Assembly (NCBI GenBank): GCA_013815405.1 | Contig: JACDGF010000045.1 | Coordinates: 1-7,974, forward strand | DNA length: 7,974 nucleotides | Direction of reading: 5' to 3' | DNA from: Caulobacteraceae bacterium | Lineage (GTDB): Bacteria > Pseudomonadota > Alphaproteobacteria > Caulobacterales > Caulobacteraceae | In this document: piece by piece, positions 6,321 through 7,974 of the stretch | Numbering within the stretch: position 1 is the stretch's first letter | Layout: every line of letters begins with the position of its first letter | Program-made: the position numbers and the translations under genes | Notes under the pieces: model-generated | Seen by the model: the letters and a program-made list of their open reading frames with translations, nothing else | Databases searched by the model: none | What the model was told of the DNA's origin: nothing

Positions 6321-7946
6321 CTACGCCATCATCGCGCGCGGGCAGGCGAGCCTCGCGGGCTCCGGTCGCCAGCTTGGCGCCAGCGGAGCGGCGTGGGCCA
6401 CCGGCGGGGCCATGGACGCCATCGCCTGGGCGAGGAGGCCGGCGCTGACGGTGATGGTGGTTCCCCCATGGCCGTCGGAGGCGACGGCGAAGCTGTCGCC
6501 GGCATAGTCGCCGGAGAGCCGCAGGGTGGCGATGGTCTGAGTCCCGTTCATGATCACCAGCTTGTCGCCGGCCTGGAGCGTGGCGCTGGTCGCGGCCTGG
6601 CCCAGGAGATCGATGGCGTCGCCCGGCGCGAAGCCCGCGATCCTGGCGTTGAACTTGCCGGCCTGTCCGAGCGCCAGCACGCCTCCGGCTCCCTTGAAGG
6701 TCGCCTTCAAGGATTTCTCCGCCATGCGGTCGACTTCCAGGGTGGCGCCGGCGCCGATCTTCAGCCTCCCCGAGCCGGTGACCGAGCGGGTCAGGTCCAA
6801 CGCGCCGGAGGTCGCCCTAATCACCCCCGAATTGGCGACCGCCACATCGATCACGCCATTGCCGCTGATAAGACCGTTGTTGGTCAGGCCGCCGGGCGCA
6901 AAGGTTCCACCACCGAGGACCAGCGTGCCGAAATTGGTCATCGCCAGGGTCGAGGTCCAATCGCGGCCAGCCAACAGCTTGAGCGTCCCGGCCGAGCCGA
7001 TCGTGGTGAGAGTGGCCTCGATGGGGACTTCCTGGGAGAGACTAGTCTGGATCACTGAGTCTACGCCGCTCAAGATGATGAGTGCATCGTCGGTGGTCAC
7101 GGTATCGTCGTTTTCAAGAGTGAACGTCGACCCTGCGTCGACTTCATAGGCGCCGCCCGTCAGGGTTCCGGCTGCGAGGTTGGTAAACGAGGGTGAAAGC
7201 AAATAAAGAGAATCTCCGTTGGCGACTGTTATCGTACCCTGGTTAGTGAACGTATTTGAAGATATGACCATTCCGCTTGATGTCATCGTCGAAGTCACAT
7301 TTATTTCACCATTGTTGACTACAGACGAACCATCAATGCGTCCCACACGCGCAATTACGTTAACCGTTATCTTATTTCCCAACGTCAGCACCGATCCCGA
7401 TCCGGTAGAGTCTGCGGTCAGGTTTGATTCGCTAAGGTTGATCGTGGCGTCGTCGAATGTTTGCGTACCCCTGAAGATGAGTTCGCTTTCGCGCGAAAGA
7501 TTGGCCACGCCAGGGCCTCGGCCATCCGACCCAGTTAAAACCAACCCGTTAGGTCCAATATTGAGGATCGAAGCCTGATTCCTCATGTTCAGCGGACCCT
7601 CGAGAGTAACCCCGTTCAGGGTCCCGCCCTTCCAGAGGAACTTTCCCCCTTTGTCATGCAGGGTTCCGCCATTGATCGTCGCGCCCGAGTTCAGGTCGAG
7701 TTCACCCCCCTTGAGCGTCAGGTTCGACCCCAGGGTCAGCACGGCCCCCTGGTCGAGGAATAGCGTGGCCCCCACGTCGTCCAAGGTCAGCGCCTGTACC
7801 GAGACCGCGGACGTCAAGCTCACGGTATAGGTTCCAGTCGCATCGATCAGCGCCCTGTCGCCTGGGCCGGGAACGGCGCCGCCGCCCCAGTTCGCGCCGT
7901 TGGAGTAGTCGCCGCCGGCCGAGTTCGTCCAGTGAATCGCCTTCAT
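6321..7946 (-). CDS. Beta-helix/adhesin-like repetitive surface-type protein
   Basis: The 541-aa product starts at ATG 7944-7946 and ends at TAG 6321-6323. It opens with IHWTNSAGGDYSNGANWGGG and AVPGPGDRALIDATGTYTV, an N-terminal module common to large repetitive proteins of alphaproteobacteria. It then runs as irregular short strands rich in Gly, Thr, Ser, Asn, Leu and Val (for example LTLKGGELDLNSGATINGGT, FTNQGTITVANG), the pattern of right-handed beta-helix or autotransporter passenger domains. Near residues 430-500 a closing module appears: IAGFAPGDAIDL, then GDSFAVASDGHGGTTITV. A proline/alanine-rich tail follows. There is no hydrophobic N-terminal signal peptide, no C-terminal autotransporter barrel and no RTX nonapeptide, so the export route is unclear. 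Only two cysteine-poor repeats dominate and no catalytic motif is seen. It converges on korB with 12 bp between stops. Function is unknown; adhesion or matrix is a guess from the family. Confidence 0.8.
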   Translation of the reverse strand: MKAIHWTNSAGGDYSNGANWGGGAVPGPGDRALIDATGTYTVSLTSAVSVQALTLDDVGATLFLDQGAVLTLGSNLTLKGGELDLNSGATINGGTLHDKGGKFLWKGGTLNGVTLEGPLNMRNQASILNIGPNGLVLTGSDGRGPGVANLSRESELIFRGTQTFDDATINLSESNLTADSTGSGSVLTLGNKITVNVIARVGRIDGSSVVNNGEINVTSTMTSSGMVISSNTFTNQGTITVANGDSLYLLSPSFTNLAAGTLTGGAYEVDAGSTFTLENDDTVTTDDALIILSGVDSVIQTSLSQEVPIEATLTTIGSAGTLKLLAGRDWTSTLAMTNFGTLVLGGGTFAPGGLTNNGLISGNGVIDVAVANSGVIRATSGALDLTRSVTGSGRLKIGAGATLEVDRMAEKSLKATFKGAGGVLALGQAGKFNARIAGFAPGDAIDLLGQAATSATLQAGDKLVIMNGTQTIATLRLSGDYAGDSFAVASDGHGGTTITVSAGLLAQAMASMAPPVAHAAPLAPSWRPEPARLACPRAMMA

Positions 7947-7951
7947 GGGAG

Positions 7952-7957
7952 CCTCCT
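7952..7957 (-). promoter_or_regulatory. Shine-Dalgarno of the adhesin-like gene
   Basis: On the minus strand AGGAGG lies 5 bases before the ATG. This supports the chosen start and hence a mature N-terminus without a signal peptide. The promoter would lie beyond the window edge. Confidence 0.75.
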
Positions 7958-7974
7958 GCCGTCAGTCACGCGCC

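Noticed and set aside
6346..6364. GAGCC-TCGCG-GGCTC hairpin as a terminator for the operon
   Set aside because: It lies inside the C-terminal codons of the convergent gene and has no T-run on either strand.

Overview
The window is GC-rich (except one stretch near 7.2-7.4 kb) with dense codon-biased genes. The families present (a NodT-type efflux outer-membrane protein, an S9 peptidase remnant, short HicAB, a repeat-rich surface-type protein) suggest a free-living alphaproteobacterium, perhaps of the Caulobacterales. That placement is inference; there is no rRNA or other phylogenetic marker here.

Layout. Positions 1-129 hold the C-terminal end of a gene that looks like an RND-efflux outer-membrane factor. 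Positions 134 to about 705 (minus strand) are the scar of an S9-family (prolyl oligopeptidase-like) peptidase. It lacks its N-terminal propeller, and an out-of-frame internal deletion has removed the region expected to hold the catalytic serine. It abuts, at about 705, a 5'-truncated and frameshifted hicA toxin remnant on the plus strand, which overlaps an apparently intact 71-codon hicB antitoxin (892-1107). A gene-poor stretch of about 330 bp follows.

The core is a three-gene plus-strand operon (1440-6308): a GltD-like FAD/NAD(P) oxidoreductase with a C-terminal dicluster ferredoxin domain, a fused gamma-alpha 2-oxoacid:acceptor oxidoreductase subunit, and the thiamine-diphosphate beta subunit. 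The set matches the three-subunit layout I know from the 2-oxoglutarate:NADP+ oxidoreductase (KorABC) of Azoarcus evansii. The beta/gamma-alpha pair would decarboxylate a 2-oxoacid oxidatively to its acyl-CoA. The flavoprotein would pass the electrons through its own Fe-S clusters to NAD(P)+, or run in reverse. The first two genes overlap by ATGA. The alpha and beta genes are separated by 190 bp carrying an inverted repeat built from 8-bp units of GCCAAG type.

On the minus strand, convergent with the operon and only 12 bp from it, is a 541-aa beta-helix/adhesin-like repetitive protein (6321-7946) with a strong Shine-Dalgarno, no visible signal peptide, and a noticeably AT-richer middle section.

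I see no CRISPR array, tRNA, rRNA or complete mobile element. The most notable points are the Kor-type operon with its own NAD(P)H module, the octamer inverted repeat inside that operon, and the decayed peptidase/hicA junction that leaves an orphan antitoxin.
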